From the NCBI RefSeq assembly GCF_004295345.1, contig NZ_CP036200.1:2490001-2554000 (forward strand): DNA of 64,000 nucleotides. Direction: 5' to 3'. Below are positions 9,222 to 17,752 of the stretch, piece after piece; positions within the stretch are counted from its first letter, which is position 1, and each line of letters begins with the position of its first letter. The notes beneath the pieces were generated by a model, which ran no database searches, was not told the origin of the DNA, and saw only the letters and a list, made by a program, of their open reading frames with translations. Made by a program: the position numbers and the translations under genes. The DNA is from Shewanella maritima. Its GTDB lineage: Bacteria; Pseudomonadota; Gammaproteobacteria; Enterobacterales; Shewanellaceae.

Positions 9222-10406
9222 GTGAAACATCAAGATGTGATCATTATTGGCGCGGGAGCGGCAGGCTTAATGTGCGCCGCAACGGCGGGTTATCGCGGCA
9301 AGCAAGTGCTGGTACTAGATAATGCCAAGCAAGCAGGGCGTAAAATTTTGATCAGTGGTGGTGGGCGTTGTAACTTCACTAACCAAAAAGTTGAGCCGCA
9401 CCAGTTTATTTGCGCCAACCCTCATTTTGTTAAATCTGCACTGGCGCGCTATAAGTCGAGCGACTTTATTGAGCTGGTTGAGCGTCATGGGGTTGAGTAC
9501 CACGAGCGCGATCACGGCCAGCTATTTTGCAATCACTCAGCCAAAGAAATTGTCACCATGCTGATGACTGAGTGTGATTGGGCGAGTGTCAATGTGCAGC
9601 TGCGCACCGAGATCGCTAAAGTTGAAAAGCTAGCTTCTGGTCAATTCAAACTGACTACTTCTAATGGTGACTATAGTTGTGATTCGCTGGTCATTGCCAC
9701 TGGTGGCTTGTCGATGCCAAAACTTGGGGCGACACCGTTTGGCTATCAATTAGCTGAGCAGTTTGGCTTAAAGGTGCTGCCAACTAGTGCAGGCTTAGTA
9801 CCATTTACCTGGCATGCTGAGCAAAAAGCGCAGTTTGAGGGATTATCTGGCATCGCTGTGCCTTCGACCATTACTGCCGAAAACGGCACTCAGTTTAGTG
9901 AAGCCTTGCTATTTACCCATCGCGGTTTATCAGGCCCCGCGGTACTGCAAATTTCTAACTATTGGAAGCCAGGGCAAGCAATCCACATCAACCTACTACC
10001 TAATGATGATGCCATCGAGTTAATGACATCTGCTTTAGAAAGTAGCCCTAAACAAAGCCTGCGTAACACCCTAAGTCAGTGGCTGCCAAAGCGTTTAGTA
10101 GAAGCCCTGTTTGGCAGTGCGCAATTAGATAAAGCGCTCAATCAACTTGGTCACGGTGAGCGTGATGCTATTGCCAAGCAGCTAAACAAATGGTCGTTAG
10201 TGATGAACGGCACTGAGGGTTATCGCACCGCAGAGGTAACCTTGGGCGGCGTTGATACCAATGAGTTATCGTCAAAAACCATGGAAGCGAAACAAGTACC
10301 GGGCTTATTCTTCGCCGGTGAAGTAATGGATGTCAGCGGCTGGCTCGGCGGTTTTAACTTCCAGTGGGCATGGTCATCGGGTGTGGCTGTGGGAATGGCG
10401 GTGTAA
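9222..10406 (+). CDS. HI0933/YhiN-family NAD(P)/FAD-dependent oxidoreductase
   Basis: This flavoprotein of about 394 residues has an N-terminal Rossmann motif GAGAAGLMCA and the family signature GRKILISGGGRCNFTN close behind. A second conserved block LFFAGEVMDVSG-WLGGFNFQWA lies near the C-terminus. The family is widespread, but its substrate is not established. The frame also allows a GTG at 9210; the GTG at 9222 is preferred because it lies seven bases after a GTGAG motif and gives the normal N-terminus MKHQDVIIIGAG. Neighbours give no functional clue. Confidence 0.87.
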   Translation: MKHQDVIIIGAGAAGLMCAATAGYRGKQVLVLDNAKQAGRKILISGGGRCNFTNQKVEPHQFICANPHFVKSALARYKSSDFIELVERHGVEYHERDHGQLFCNHSAKEIVTMLMTECDWASVNVQLRTEIAKVEKLASGQFKLTTSNGDYSCDSLVIATGGLSMPKLGATPFGYQLAEQFGLKVLPTSAGLVPFTWHAEQKAQFEGLSGIAVPSTITAENGTQFSEALLFTHRGLSGPAVLQISNYWKPGQAIHINLLPNDDAIELMTSALESSPKQSLRNTLSQWLPKRLVEALFGSAQLDKALNQLGHGERDAIAKQLNKWSLVMNGTEGYRTAEVTLGGVDTNELSSKTMEAKQVPGLFFAGEVMDVSGWLGGFNFQWAWSSGVAVGMAV

Positions 10407-10416
10407 AGGTAGAACT

Positions 10417-10443
10417 AGCATTTTGTGTGCACACTCAAATGCT
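10417..10443. terminator. Hairpin between convergent genes
   Basis: AGCATTT and AAATGCT pair around an inner palindrome GTGTGCACAC. It lies between the flavoprotein and the leftward TMEM175-like gene. There is no clear T-tract, so a termination role is possible but not shown. Confidence 0.4.
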
Positions 10444-10475
10444 ATGGTTTGAACGATCAACACGCCTTAATCAAG

Positions 10476-11105
10476 CTATTGCTTTGACAAACGTTTTTTA
10501 AGCGGCTCCAAGTGATGACGTTTAGCAAATAAGATAGGGATCAGCACAAAGGTTAACTCCCAGGCCAAACTTGAGTGCAGCGCTGCGACTATACTTAGTG
10601 CTGCAACTAAGGGCTCAGATAGTGTGTCCTTACTGCGAGCTTGTAACTTGTCAATATCAAGCCCTTCTATACGAAGCTCTGGGTGGTTAGCCAATCGGCG
10701 CCACCCTAGCCACAACATGACGCCCACAGCTAATAGGTTCAAGCTATAGACCACCAAAATTAGGGTTTGGCTGTCATCCACATTTATGAACTGATTAGTT
10801 ACCGGGATCAGCATCAGAAAGGCCAGCAACCACAATTGTTGCATCATCAAGCTGCGGTCTACATGCTTCATGACAGAGAACAATTCAACGTGTTTAACCC
10901 AGTTAGCTGCTATTACGGCAAATGTAAGTAAATAGACACCCATTTCCGGCAGGTTTGCCATGAGTAGCGCATTGATTTCACTCGCAGAAGGTTCGCTGCT
11001 AATTGCGGGTAACTCGACATTACTTATCAGTAGAATAAGACTGAGTGCGAATACATTGTCAGCTAATCGCTGCAGACGCATTTTTGCCAGTTGTGGGTCT
11101 AGCAT
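10476..11105 (-). CDS. TMEM175/DUF1211-like membrane protein
   Basis: The 209-residue integral membrane protein has about five or six membrane segments. The first helix carries RLQRLADNVFALSLILLI, resembling the R-x3-FSDGVFAI pattern of the TMEM175 (DUF1211) family. The following segment, with FAVIAANWVKHVELF, also fits that family. Bacterial members form potassium-selective channels. The FSDG core is degenerate here (LADN), so channel function is less certain. It is a single gene, with no operon partner visible. Confidence 0.65.
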   Translation of the reverse strand: MLDPQLAKMRLQRLADNVFALSLILLISNVELPAISSEPSASEINALLMANLPEMGVYLLTFAVIAANWVKHVELFSVMKHVDRSLMMQQLWLLAFLMLIPVTNQFINVDDSQTLILVVYSLNLLAVGVMLWLGWRRLANHPELRIEGLDIDKLQARSKDTLSEPLVAALSIVAALHSSLAWELTFVLIPILFAKRHHLEPLKKRLSKQ

Positions 11106-11181
11106 ATTCGTTTTCCTTTGCTTTAGTCACACACCTGGATTTTAGTCTACTTTAGAAAGTCACTAATTAGTACTTTGTGCT

Positions 11182-12110
11182 CTAACCCTTAATATAGCTT
11201 GCCAGTGCAATAAAAAATGGCACACCGACAAGCACGTTAAATGGAAAGGTGATCCCAAGTGATGCAGTAATAGACAGCCCGGCGTTGGCCTCGGGTAAGC
11301 TTTGTTTCATCGCCGCAGGCACTGCAATATAAGAAGCACTTGCGCCTAACACGGCAATAAGTGCAACGCCGCCTGCGCTTAGCCCATCAGCACCCCTAAA
11401 CCGATACCCGCGCTACCGCCAATGAGTGGCATCAATACCGAAAAGCTGATTAAGAACAGGCTGTTGCTCTTTAATGTTGATAATTGCTCTGCAGCGACCA
11501 TACCCATTTTTAATAAGAATAGCGCCAGTACACCAGAGAAAAGCTGCATAAAGAATGGCGCGAGCTTTTGCACGCTGTCACCACCCACAAAACCAATGAT
11601 TAGACTGCCGAGCATCAGCAATATGCTTTGATTGGCAACCAGTTCATGTTTGATAAATTCAGCATTGACGATTTTAAAACTGCCTTTTGCCAGAATGAGT
11701 CCAACAACAATGGCTGGCATTTCCAGTAAGACGACGAACAGCGGAAAGTAAGCTTCATATTTGATGTTCGCCGCTTCAAGTAAAGCAACTGCAACTGCGT
11801 AGGTGGCAACACTGACTGAACCATAGTGCGCCGCAACTGCGCCAGCATTGATTTTATCTAGCTGACCAAAGTAGCGCAGCAGCGGGTAGGCGATAAGCGG
11901 GATAATCAGGCCAAAGCCTATGACGGCGAGCGACATGCTAAATAAGGCAGGGTCAACGTGTTGTTGCAGTGCAATACCACCTTTTAGACCAATTGCCACC
12001 ATTAAAAACAAGCTAAGTGACTTGTATAAGCTGTCTGGAAAGCTCAGCTTTGCACCAAGCAATTGACTGCCGGCACCTAAGATAAAAAATGCTACCACTG
12101 CATCAATCAT
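11182..12110 (-). pseudogene. sbtA: Sodium-dependent bicarbonate transporter (SbtA type), frameshifted
   Basis: The first frame (12110 to 11379) encodes 243 residues of a polytopic SbtA-family permease and stops at TAA 11381-11379. The missing C-terminus is present in the -1 frame from about 11385 to a stop at 11184-11182. It includes the family hallmarks ASASYIAVPAAM and SLGITFPFNVLVGVPFF. Joined, the two parts give about 309 residues, the normal family length. One base lost near 11380-11390, or a sequencing error, explains the break. The gene follows the 67-residue membrane protein by 2 bases and diverges from a LysR gene. Confidence 0.85.
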
Positions 12111-12112
12111 GG

Positions 12113-12316
12113 CTATTTCTCGCGAGAGTATTGGTTAGCGTAGCTTGCGCGTTGAAGTTTGAGCTGTTTGAGAGAGCTAACCACAGCCAGGCTGAATAGT
12201 GTTAGTGCTAAGGCTGCAAATGCAGGCATTGTTTGCCCAATCAAAGAGCTTAAAACATAAAAGCCGCTAAGTACTAGGCTTGTGATAACTGCCAGTGCTG
12301 ATGTTCTGCTTAACAT
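12113..12316 (-). CDS. Small two-helix membrane protein
   Basis: This 67-residue protein has two hydrophobic segments (about 6-27 and 31-48) and a basic tail. A strong GAGGTAG site precedes the ATG. Its stop lies two bases before the start of the bicarbonate transporter, so the two are certainly cotranscribed. I do not recognise the family. From position and size it could be an accessory subunit or regulator of the transporter, but this is inference. Confidence 0.7.
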   Translation of the reverse strand: MLSRTSALAVITSLVLSGFYVLSSLIGQTMPAFAALALTLFSLAVVSSLKQLKLQRASYANQYSREK

Positions 12317-12373
12317 GTACTACCTCATTCATGCTTGAGTGAAATTTCGCCAAAGTTTACATTTACATTTGAT

Positions 12374-12419
12374 TAGATAAAAATAGATATTTACTAATAT
12401 TTAATTAGATTTTTATCTA
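12374..12419. promoter_or_regulatory. Inverted repeat, likely LysR operator
   Basis: TAGATAAAAAT (12374-12384) and ATTTTTATCTA (12409-12419) are perfect 11-base inverted arms separated by 24 bases. They lie between the divergent transporter operon and the LysR gene, directly before the LysR start. This is the expected place for an autoregulatory site that also controls the neighbour. Confidence 0.55.
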
Positions 12420-12422
12420 TGG

Positions 12423-13364
12423 ATGGTTGCCATGTCTTCACGATTGCATGCACATATTGGTACCTTTCGACAGCTTGAGATTCTTCTGGCACTACATGAG
12501 CAAGGCAGTGTCAAGGCGGCTGCTGAGACTTGTTTTCTGACTCAGCCTACCGTTTCGATGCAGCTAAAAAAGCTTGCTGATGCCATTGGTATGCCGCTTT
12601 ATCAGCAAGTAGGGCGCAAGTTGCAGTTTACTGATGCGGGACTGGCAACAGTTGCTACGGCTAAGCAAATTCTGCAAAGCTGTGAAGAATTAGACATGCA
12701 GCTTTCAAGCTTAAAGGGCTTGCGATCAGGTACGCTGCGCATCGCTTGTGCAACCACGGCTAAGTACTTTATTCCACATTTGCTGGGGCCTTTTTGTGAA
12801 CGTTATCCTGGGATTGAGGTGCAATTTACTGTGGCAAACCGCCAACAGGTGATAGATAGATTAGAGCAAGGCTTGGATGACTTTTACGTATTCAGTTATG
12901 TACCTGAAGGGTTAGATATTGAGGTGGCTGAGTTTATGCCTAATGATTTGGTCGCGATTGCTAAGGCCGACCATCCATTGGCGCAACAGTCACAAGTGTC
13001 GCTGCAGGCGTTTTGTCAGGCAGACTTTTTAATGCGCGAAGCGGGTTCTGGTACCCGTTATTCAATTGAGAACTTCTTTAAGCAGCAACAGTTACAGCCC
13101 AATATTAAGATGACCATTGCCAGTAATGAGGCAATTATCCATTCAGTGTTATCTGGTTTAGGTGTGTCGATTCTATCAGCGCACACCTTGGCATTTGGTG
13201 AGAATTACGATGTTAAGGTGCTCAATGTAGAATCTTTGCCGATTGTGTCGCAGTGGACATTTGCCTGGGCAAAATCGCGCGCGTTATCACCCATTGCGCA
13301 GGTGTTTCTTGATTATGTGAACACTCAAGGCCGTAGCGAAATGCAGCAAGCATTTAGTCTATAG
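12423..13364 (+). CDS. LysR-family transcriptional regulator (CbbR-like)
   Basis: The 313-residue protein has an N-terminal helix-turn-helix (about 15-75; FRQLEILLALHEQGSVKAAAETCFLTQPTVSMQLKKL split across the motif) and a C-terminal effector domain (about 95-300). The sequence resembles CbbR-type regulators of carbon fixation and CO2-concentrating genes. It faces away from the SbtA-type transporter operon, and an inverted repeat lies between them. Control of bicarbonate uptake is therefore a fair inference. The ATG at 12432 is an alternative start, since GGATGG lies just before it. Confidence 0.87.
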   Translation: MVAMSSRLHAHIGTFRQLEILLALHEQGSVKAAAETCFLTQPTVSMQLKKLADAIGMPLYQQVGRKLQFTDAGLATVATAKQILQSCEELDMQLSSLKGLRSGTLRIACATTAKYFIPHLLGPFCERYPGIEVQFTVANRQQVIDRLEQGLDDFYVFSYVPEGLDIEVAEFMPNDLVAIAKADHPLAQQSQVSLQAFCQADFLMREAGSGTRYSIENFFKQQQLQPNIKMTIASNEAIIHSVLSGLGVSILSAHTLAFGENYDVKVLNVESLPIVSQWTFAWAKSRALSPIAQVFLDYVNTQGRSEMQQAFSL

Positions 13365-13379
13365 GCTTGAACCGCATAA

Positions 13380-14177
13380 TTAGTTGCTGGTGGTTTTCCC
13401 TGTTGCCATGGTTGGCGTTTCTTCAAAGCGGCAGGCATGAGTATGGCGATTAAATTGCTCGACGAATTCTGGGTAGCGTTTAACAAACTGATTGCCAAAA
13501 TACACTCCTAGCGGCAAGGTGCGGTTGTGTACCACTTCAAACATTTCCATTGGTAAACCGGCTTTAGCAATTGCATCCTCAAACAGCAACTTATTTTCCA
13601 TCATAGCGTCGATTCGGCCTTTTTGTAGTAGAGCGAGTAGCTCATTGATATGGTCCGCTTGATGAATTAATTGAAAGTCATTTTGTTTAAGCCAATAGGT
13701 GGTGTTTGAATGTTTGCGACTACCAAAATAGGCTTGTTGCTTAATGGTTTGTGGATCGAGTGGTACTTGAGTTCCCTTTAGCAGGTAATAATTCCAGGTT
13801 TGCGCTATAAAGGGTTCAGAGAATACCGCATAGCTGTCGCGTTGGTCGTTTTTGGCTGCCGAGAAAAATCCATCATACTTACCTTGCTCAACGGCAAATT
13901 GCGCTCTTCCCCAGGGTAAGAAAATCACTTTATACGGCTGCTGCAGCCGTCGCATCACACATGCTAGCGCATCAATTGCTGCGCCGGTTTGATCATTGCC
14001 GGTTTGCATTTGATAAGGCGGCCATTCCTGGGTGCTAATGGTGATGATTCGATCTATTTGCGTAGCCTGGGTTGTAGATACCAAGGTTATGGTTAGCAAT
14101 ATGGCAGTGATTGCAGTTAAACAATAACTGCCAAGTCGAGTAAGTAGGTTAGGAGGGATGCGAGCATAAGTGGTCAT
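13380..14177 (-). CDS. Periplasmic amino-acid-type solute-binding protein
   Basis: The 265-residue protein has an N-terminal signal (hydrophobic stretch about 17-38) and a family 3 extracellular solute-binding domain. Typical segments are QEWPPYQM, GAAIDALACVMRRL, PWGRAQFAVEQGKYDGFFSA (read as two blocks) and a Tyr-rich second lobe. No ABC permease or ATPase lies nearby. It is therefore an orphan that may serve a distant transporter or act in sensing. The ligand cannot be predicted. Confidence 0.8.
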   Translation of the reverse strand: MTTYARIPPNLLTRLGSYCLTAITAILLTITLVSTTQATQIDRIITISTQEWPPYQMQTGNDQTGAAIDALACVMRRLQQPYKVIFLPWGRAQFAVEQGKYDGFFSAAKNDQRDSYAVFSEPFIAQTWNYYLLKGTQVPLDPQTIKQQAYFGSRKHSNTTYWLKQNDFQLIHQADHINELLALLQKGRIDAMMENKLLFEDAIAKAGLPMEMFEVVHNRTLPLGVYFGNQFVKRYPEFVEQFNRHTHACRFEETPTMATGKTTSN

Positions 14178-14348
14178 AGGTCTAGTACATCGCCATTATT
14201 GTTATTTTTAATAGTATTAGCTTAGTCTAACGGGCTTAGGAGTCAAAAGGTGGCGATATATTTGTCTGGCTTGTACGAATAGAGACGCTTAGCCTAACCC
14301 CATTACTTACTCATAACATAAGTGGAGCTAGCAATATTAAGATAGGGG

Positions 14349-15536
14349 CTAGTGCTGCGCAGCTATTACGGCATCATAAAGCTCAATTTGATCTTGCTTG
14401 GCACCGGTAACGTCTTGATGATCTGGCACTTTAAGCAGACTGGTTTTGTTACTTACTTGCATCACTTCAAGGTAAACCGGCTGCTCAGGTGGCATCCAGG
14501 TCGACAATACGGCGTTGTTGAGAGGGATGTTGTTCAACTTAATGTGCTGGAATTTATCGCCTTTTTCTACGCCATGTAAGGTGCCGATATTAACCGTGAC
14601 ATATTCATCACCGCTGTTGATCACGATAGCCTTGGTAGACTCGCAGCTGAGTTTGCGGTTAATGTCTTGCGCCACTTTAAACAAGGTATTCACCACAGCT
14701 TTGCCGTATTCGCTGCGCCAAAATAAGCTATTAGCCATATCGACACGACTATAGCTGTCAAACGACCAAGCACCTTCACCATGGTATTCCTCTTCTAACA
14801 AGATGCTGTCGCTGATACGGTCATACATAAACATTTTAATGGTGAAGTTTCGCATCGGTACTTTAGTCTCACTGACCAAGTTGGCAGTAATTTGGTCGAA
14901 TAGGCTGATGTCGCGCAGGTAGCCAAACACCAGGTATTGGCTCTGAAATTGGTTGTTGAGTCCGTGGGAAATATCTTTAACCGACTTGAGGTTGATGCTG
15001 TCAAAGCTCGATGTCGGCTGGAATACCATTTCTGGAATTAACTCTTCTACGAAGATATTTGGTTGATTACTCAGTTCATTTTTAATGCGAGAAGCCACAT
15101 GAAATGGCAGGGCTGCAATATCACCGGCAGCAGCCTGGGCAGGTGTTAACATCGGGAACTGAGCGACAATCAGCTGCTTTAGATAATCGTCTTTGACGCA
15201 ATTGGCCGCAGTGTGCATATTCACTTTGAGGTTAATTGTCAGCTTACCGCCAGCAATCGCCTCATTAAGAATGACGATTTCGCTGATCTGCTGATTCGAC
15301 ACCAATTTGCTTTGGGTGCTTGTTAGTAATCCGCCAGTGACGGTGTTTTCAATGCTGATAAAGCTACTTGCTTGCAAGGACGCATTCTCAATAGCTTGTT
15401 CGATCGCTTGCTTGCGGATTTGGTTATAGTTATTGCCATCATAGGTGACAGATGCCTGGCCTAAATACCATTTGGCGAAAGCTGGTGACACAGGCAGCAA
15501 TAAGGCGATTAAACAAAGGGATAGAAAGTGCTTCAT
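14349..15536 (-). CDS. flgT: Flagellar assembly protein FlgT-like (H-ring)
   Basis: The 395-residue protein has a signal peptide (about 1-21, ending SPAFA). An N-terminal FlgT domain follows, with WYLGQASVTYDGNNYNQIR and the helix KQAIEQAIENASLQASSF, then a middle domain and a C-terminal domain (about 300-395) containing SGDEYVTVNIGTLHGVEKGDKF. In Vibrio, FlgT builds the H-ring around the flagellar LP ring. Here it follows the FlgH-like gene by 3 bases in one leftward operon, away from any flagellar cluster. It may serve the flagellum or a separate outer-membrane ring. Confidence 0.82.
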   Translation of the reverse strand: MKHFLSLCLIALLLPVSPAFAKWYLGQASVTYDGNNYNQIRKQAIEQAIENASLQASSFISIENTVTGGLLTSTQSKLVSNQQISEIVILNEAIAGGKLTINLKVNMHTAANCVKDDYLKQLIVAQFPMLTPAQAAAGDIAALPFHVASRIKNELSNQPNIFVEELIPEMVFQPTSSFDSINLKSVKDISHGLNNQFQSQYLVFGYLRDISLFDQITANLVSETKVPMRNFTIKMFMYDRISDSILLEEEYHGEGAWSFDSYSRVDMANSLFWRSEYGKAVVNTLFKVAQDINRKLSCESTKAIVINSGDEYVTVNIGTLHGVEKGDKFQHIKLNNIPLNNAVLSTWMPPEQPVYLEVMQVSNKTSLLKVPDHQDVTGAKQDQIELYDAVIAAQH

Positions 15537-15539
15537 TAG

Positions 15540-16268
15540 TTAACCAAATACGCTGAGCAATTTAGAAATCAGTGACGCGTCTTGGTTATCTTGTTGCTCG
15601 CCTTTGCCGCTGACTTCTATCACAGTATTTCCCACCATTTGTGAGTCAATGGAGTGATCAGCTGCTATGTCGGTCACTCTAATTTCCCCTGAAAAGCGCA
15701 CATATTCATCACCTTTGTTGAGTTTGAACCACTTCTCTCCAGCCACGATCAAATTGCCGTTTGGCAGCTTTTCTCTAACCGCTACGGTAATGGTGCCCGT
15801 CAGCGAGTTATTGTGGTTGCTAGCAGATGAACTATCGAAGTTTTCTTCTTGCGAGTAGTCGGCACTAAGATTGCCCTCGTTAATACTAATGCTGCCAGCG
15901 TTAATGTTGGGCGACATATTGAACTCGTCAGAACGGTCTTTTGAGTAACTGATGGACTTTTTTGAGGTCATGGCTTCATTAAGGCGGATCAAAATCATAT
16001 CGCCGACTTCGTAGCGATTGTTATTTTGGTAAATGCTGTAGATATTGTTGGGGTTGAACAATGAGCCGGTAACTTGTTGCGCTTGTTGGATATGGTTGTT
16101 TCTTACCGGGCGATATTGAGGATCGCCGCGTTGCACTTCTTCTTTAGTGCTGGCCACATTGACCGTGGTGTCTTCTTTGGTTGGCACCTTGATTTCAGCA
16201 ACTTCTGTGCTGCTGCAAGCAGTAATGGTAACCAAGCACAATGCCAGCAAAATAGTGTTTATTTTCAT
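15540..16268 (-). CDS. FlgH-like L-ring lipoprotein (orphan)
   Basis: This lipoprotein of about 242 residues has the lipobox ITAC. It resembles the flagellar L-ring protein FlgH: GSLFNPNN-IYSIYQNNNRYEVGDMILIRLNEAMTSKKS in the first half, then REKLPNGNLIVAGEKWFKLNKGDEYVRFSGEIRVTDI. The usual C-terminal GWL-RFF segment is replaced by a Gln/Asp tail, and the middle is asparagine- and serine-rich. The open frame begins at 16373, but the ATG at 16268 is chosen because the signal peptide starts there. It forms an operon with flgT and is divergent from an acidic unknown gene. Confidence 0.75.
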   Translation of the reverse strand: MKINTILLALCLVTITACSSTEVAEIKVPTKEDTTVNVASTKEEVQRGDPQYRPVRNNHIQQAQQVTGSLFNPNNIYSIYQNNNRYEVGDMILIRLNEAMTSKKSISYSKDRSDEFNMSPNINAGSISINEGNLSADYSQEENFDSSSASNHNNSLTGTITVAVREKLPNGNLIVAGEKWFKLNKGDEYVRFSGEIRVTDIAADHSIDSQMVGNTVIEVSGKGEQQDNQDASLISKLLSVFG

Positions 16269-16461
16269 TATGTTCAGCTCAGTACGGTATTCAGGTAGTC
16301 CATTTAAAACTAAACAAATTAGCGAATCTACGCCCTTTACAATAACTCCTTGGGTTCTCCTTTTTTTCTGCACAATCTCGATTTAATTGCACATTATCAT
16401 GCAGTTATCGGTAATGGCCTTTGAGCAAAGCTTGAAGGCGTGAGCTAATTTGAGAGTGTAT

Positions 16462-17181
16462 ATGTCGATACAAGATTCTTGGTCCTGGCTGCAATCTACT
16501 ATGAGCTTTTCAATTGGCAGTAATGTTGATGAGGTGAGTGCGGCCTCTGAGCAACAGTCTGCTGATGAGTTTACTGGCATCCTGCAGCAAGCGGCTGTTT
16601 CACAGTCTATGTCGCGAATGGTTAGTGTTGATGTACCTGAGTCCTTATCGTCTGTCAGTAGCTTTTCAGTGAGTGCAATTCAGCAGCAGTTGTTATCAGA
16701 AGTTGGCTTAGCCGACTTAAATAGCTTGTCGCTTAACGTAAGTGATGCGGTGATATCAGAGTTACAACAAGGCTTTTTGATGTCGCTGCAAACGAGCATG
16801 GTGCAAAGTGCCATTAGTAACAATGTTGCGGCAACCACAGATGCTGAGCAGCAAGCAGAATCAGGCGATGGCTTAGATAGTTTTGCAACTTATGCTTTTG
16901 GTGATGACGGGCTGAACGCTCAAGATGCGATCGACACGCTTAATGTGCTTAATCACACACCTATCGTTTCTAGCGTGTATCAAGGGCTTACGGGGAAAGA
17001 AGTTAGCCCAGCTGCCAATGTTGTTGGCAGTGCATTATATGCAGGACCAATGGCAGCGGGCGCGACGGCTGTTGAGCTTGGTGTTGATTACTTTAATCAA
17101 AATCACTCTACAGGATTATGGTCTGCAATGAGTTCGATGTTTAGCGAGCAGGCGGCATCTGATAACGCGAACAACGAGTAG
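16462..17181 (+). CDS. Unknown acidic Ser/Gln-rich protein of the flagellar-ring-like locus
   Basis: I do not recognise this protein of about 239 residues. It has no signal peptide and no cysteine, and contains only one arginine and one lysine. It is rich in Ser, Gln, Ala and Asp/Glu. A hydrophobic Gly/Ala-rich stretch lies near the C-terminus (VVGSALYAGPMAAGATAVEL). Such a composition is seen in proteins exported through flagellar-type channels, but no export motif is proven. The start is ATG 16462 after GAGAG; an upstream TTG is less likely. The FlgP-like gene follows 51 bases downstream. Confidence 0.7.
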   Translation: MSIQDSWSWLQSTMSFSIGSNVDEVSAASEQQSADEFTGILQQAAVSQSMSRMVSVDVPESLSSVSSFSVSAIQQQLLSEVGLADLNSLSLNVSDAVISELQQGFLMSLQTSMVQSAISNNVAATTDAEQQAESGDGLDSFATYAFGDDGLNAQDAIDTLNVLNHTPIVSSVYQGLTGKEVSPAANVVGSALYAGPMAAGATAVELGVDYFNQNHSTGLWSAMSSMFSEQAASDNANNE

Positions 17182-17232
17182 ATACCAATAGTGTTGCCAA
17201 GCAATTGCAGCAACAGAATGAACGGGAGAGCT

Positions 17233-17703
17233 ATGTTTAATCGAATCGTGTGGGTTGGCTGTTTATTGTTGTTTGGTCTATCGCTATTTGGCTGTGAAAG
17301 CGTTGGCTATACTAATGACAGCGATAAGTCAGACTATCCGGTATTAACCGCAGTTGGTTATGCACCCATATCACAGCAACCCGCGCTTTTGGAGAAAGAA
17401 AAGGTGCTGCAAGCCATGGAGGCGTCAAAAATTCTGGCTTATCGGGAGTTAGCTGAGCAAGTTTATGGAATGCAACTTAGCTCGAGCTCAGCCGCCAAGG
17501 GTTACTTTCTCAATAGCATAGACACTAAGGTTAAAATACAAGGCGTGATCAAAGGTGCCAAAGTCGTTAAAACCTATCCGGTTGATGGCTTTTATGTCAC
17601 TGAATTAGAGCTAGATTTTAAACTTGTGCGTGATTTATATATGCAATCTGAAAGCCCAGTTCAATCCAATACCTTGATTGTTGAGCCGGTGAAAAATTTT
17701 TAG
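17233..17703 (+). CDS. FlgP-like outer-membrane lipoprotein
   Basis: This lipoprotein of about 156 residues has the lipobox LFGC followed by an LPP20/FlgP-type domain: TAVGYAPISQQP, then the helix KVLQAMEASKILAYRELAEQVYG and a strand region ending ELELDFKLVRDLY. FlgP forms the outer-membrane basal disk or a related ring in Vibrio and Campylobacter. The start is ATG 17233, preceded by GGGAGAG; the frame runs further upstream without a better start. Together with the FlgH-like and FlgT genes it suggests an outer-membrane ring assembly. Confidence 0.75.
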   Translation: MFNRIVWVGCLLLFGLSLFGCESVGYTNDSDKSDYPVLTAVGYAPISQQPALLEKEKVLQAMEASKILAYRELAEQVYGMQLSSSSAAKGYFLNSIDTKVKIQGVIKGAKVVKTYPVDGFYVTELELDFKLVRDLYMQSESPVQSNTLIVEPVKNF

Positions 17704-17713
17704 TGATTTAATG

Positions 17714-17742
17714 TGCTTAGGCTAGCGCTGCCAACCTAAGCA
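17714..17742. terminator. Hairpin between the convergent FlgP-like gene and gltS
   Basis: TGCTTAGG (17714-17721) and CCTAAGCA (17735-17742) form an 8-base stem. It could end transcripts from both sides, although there is no strong T-tract. Confidence 0.5.
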
Positions 17743-17752
17743 GTCGCTTAAA

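Noticed and set aside
16405..16412. ACCGATAA on the minus strand, like a sigma-28 -10 element (GCCGATAA) before the FlgH-like gene
   Set aside because: No TAAA-type -35 sequence lies at the right distance. It would have linked the locus to flagellar control, but the support is too weak.
16408..16430. TGGC...GC as sigma-54 promoter before the acidic protein gene
   Set aside because: The GG and GC elements are not at -24/-12 spacing.
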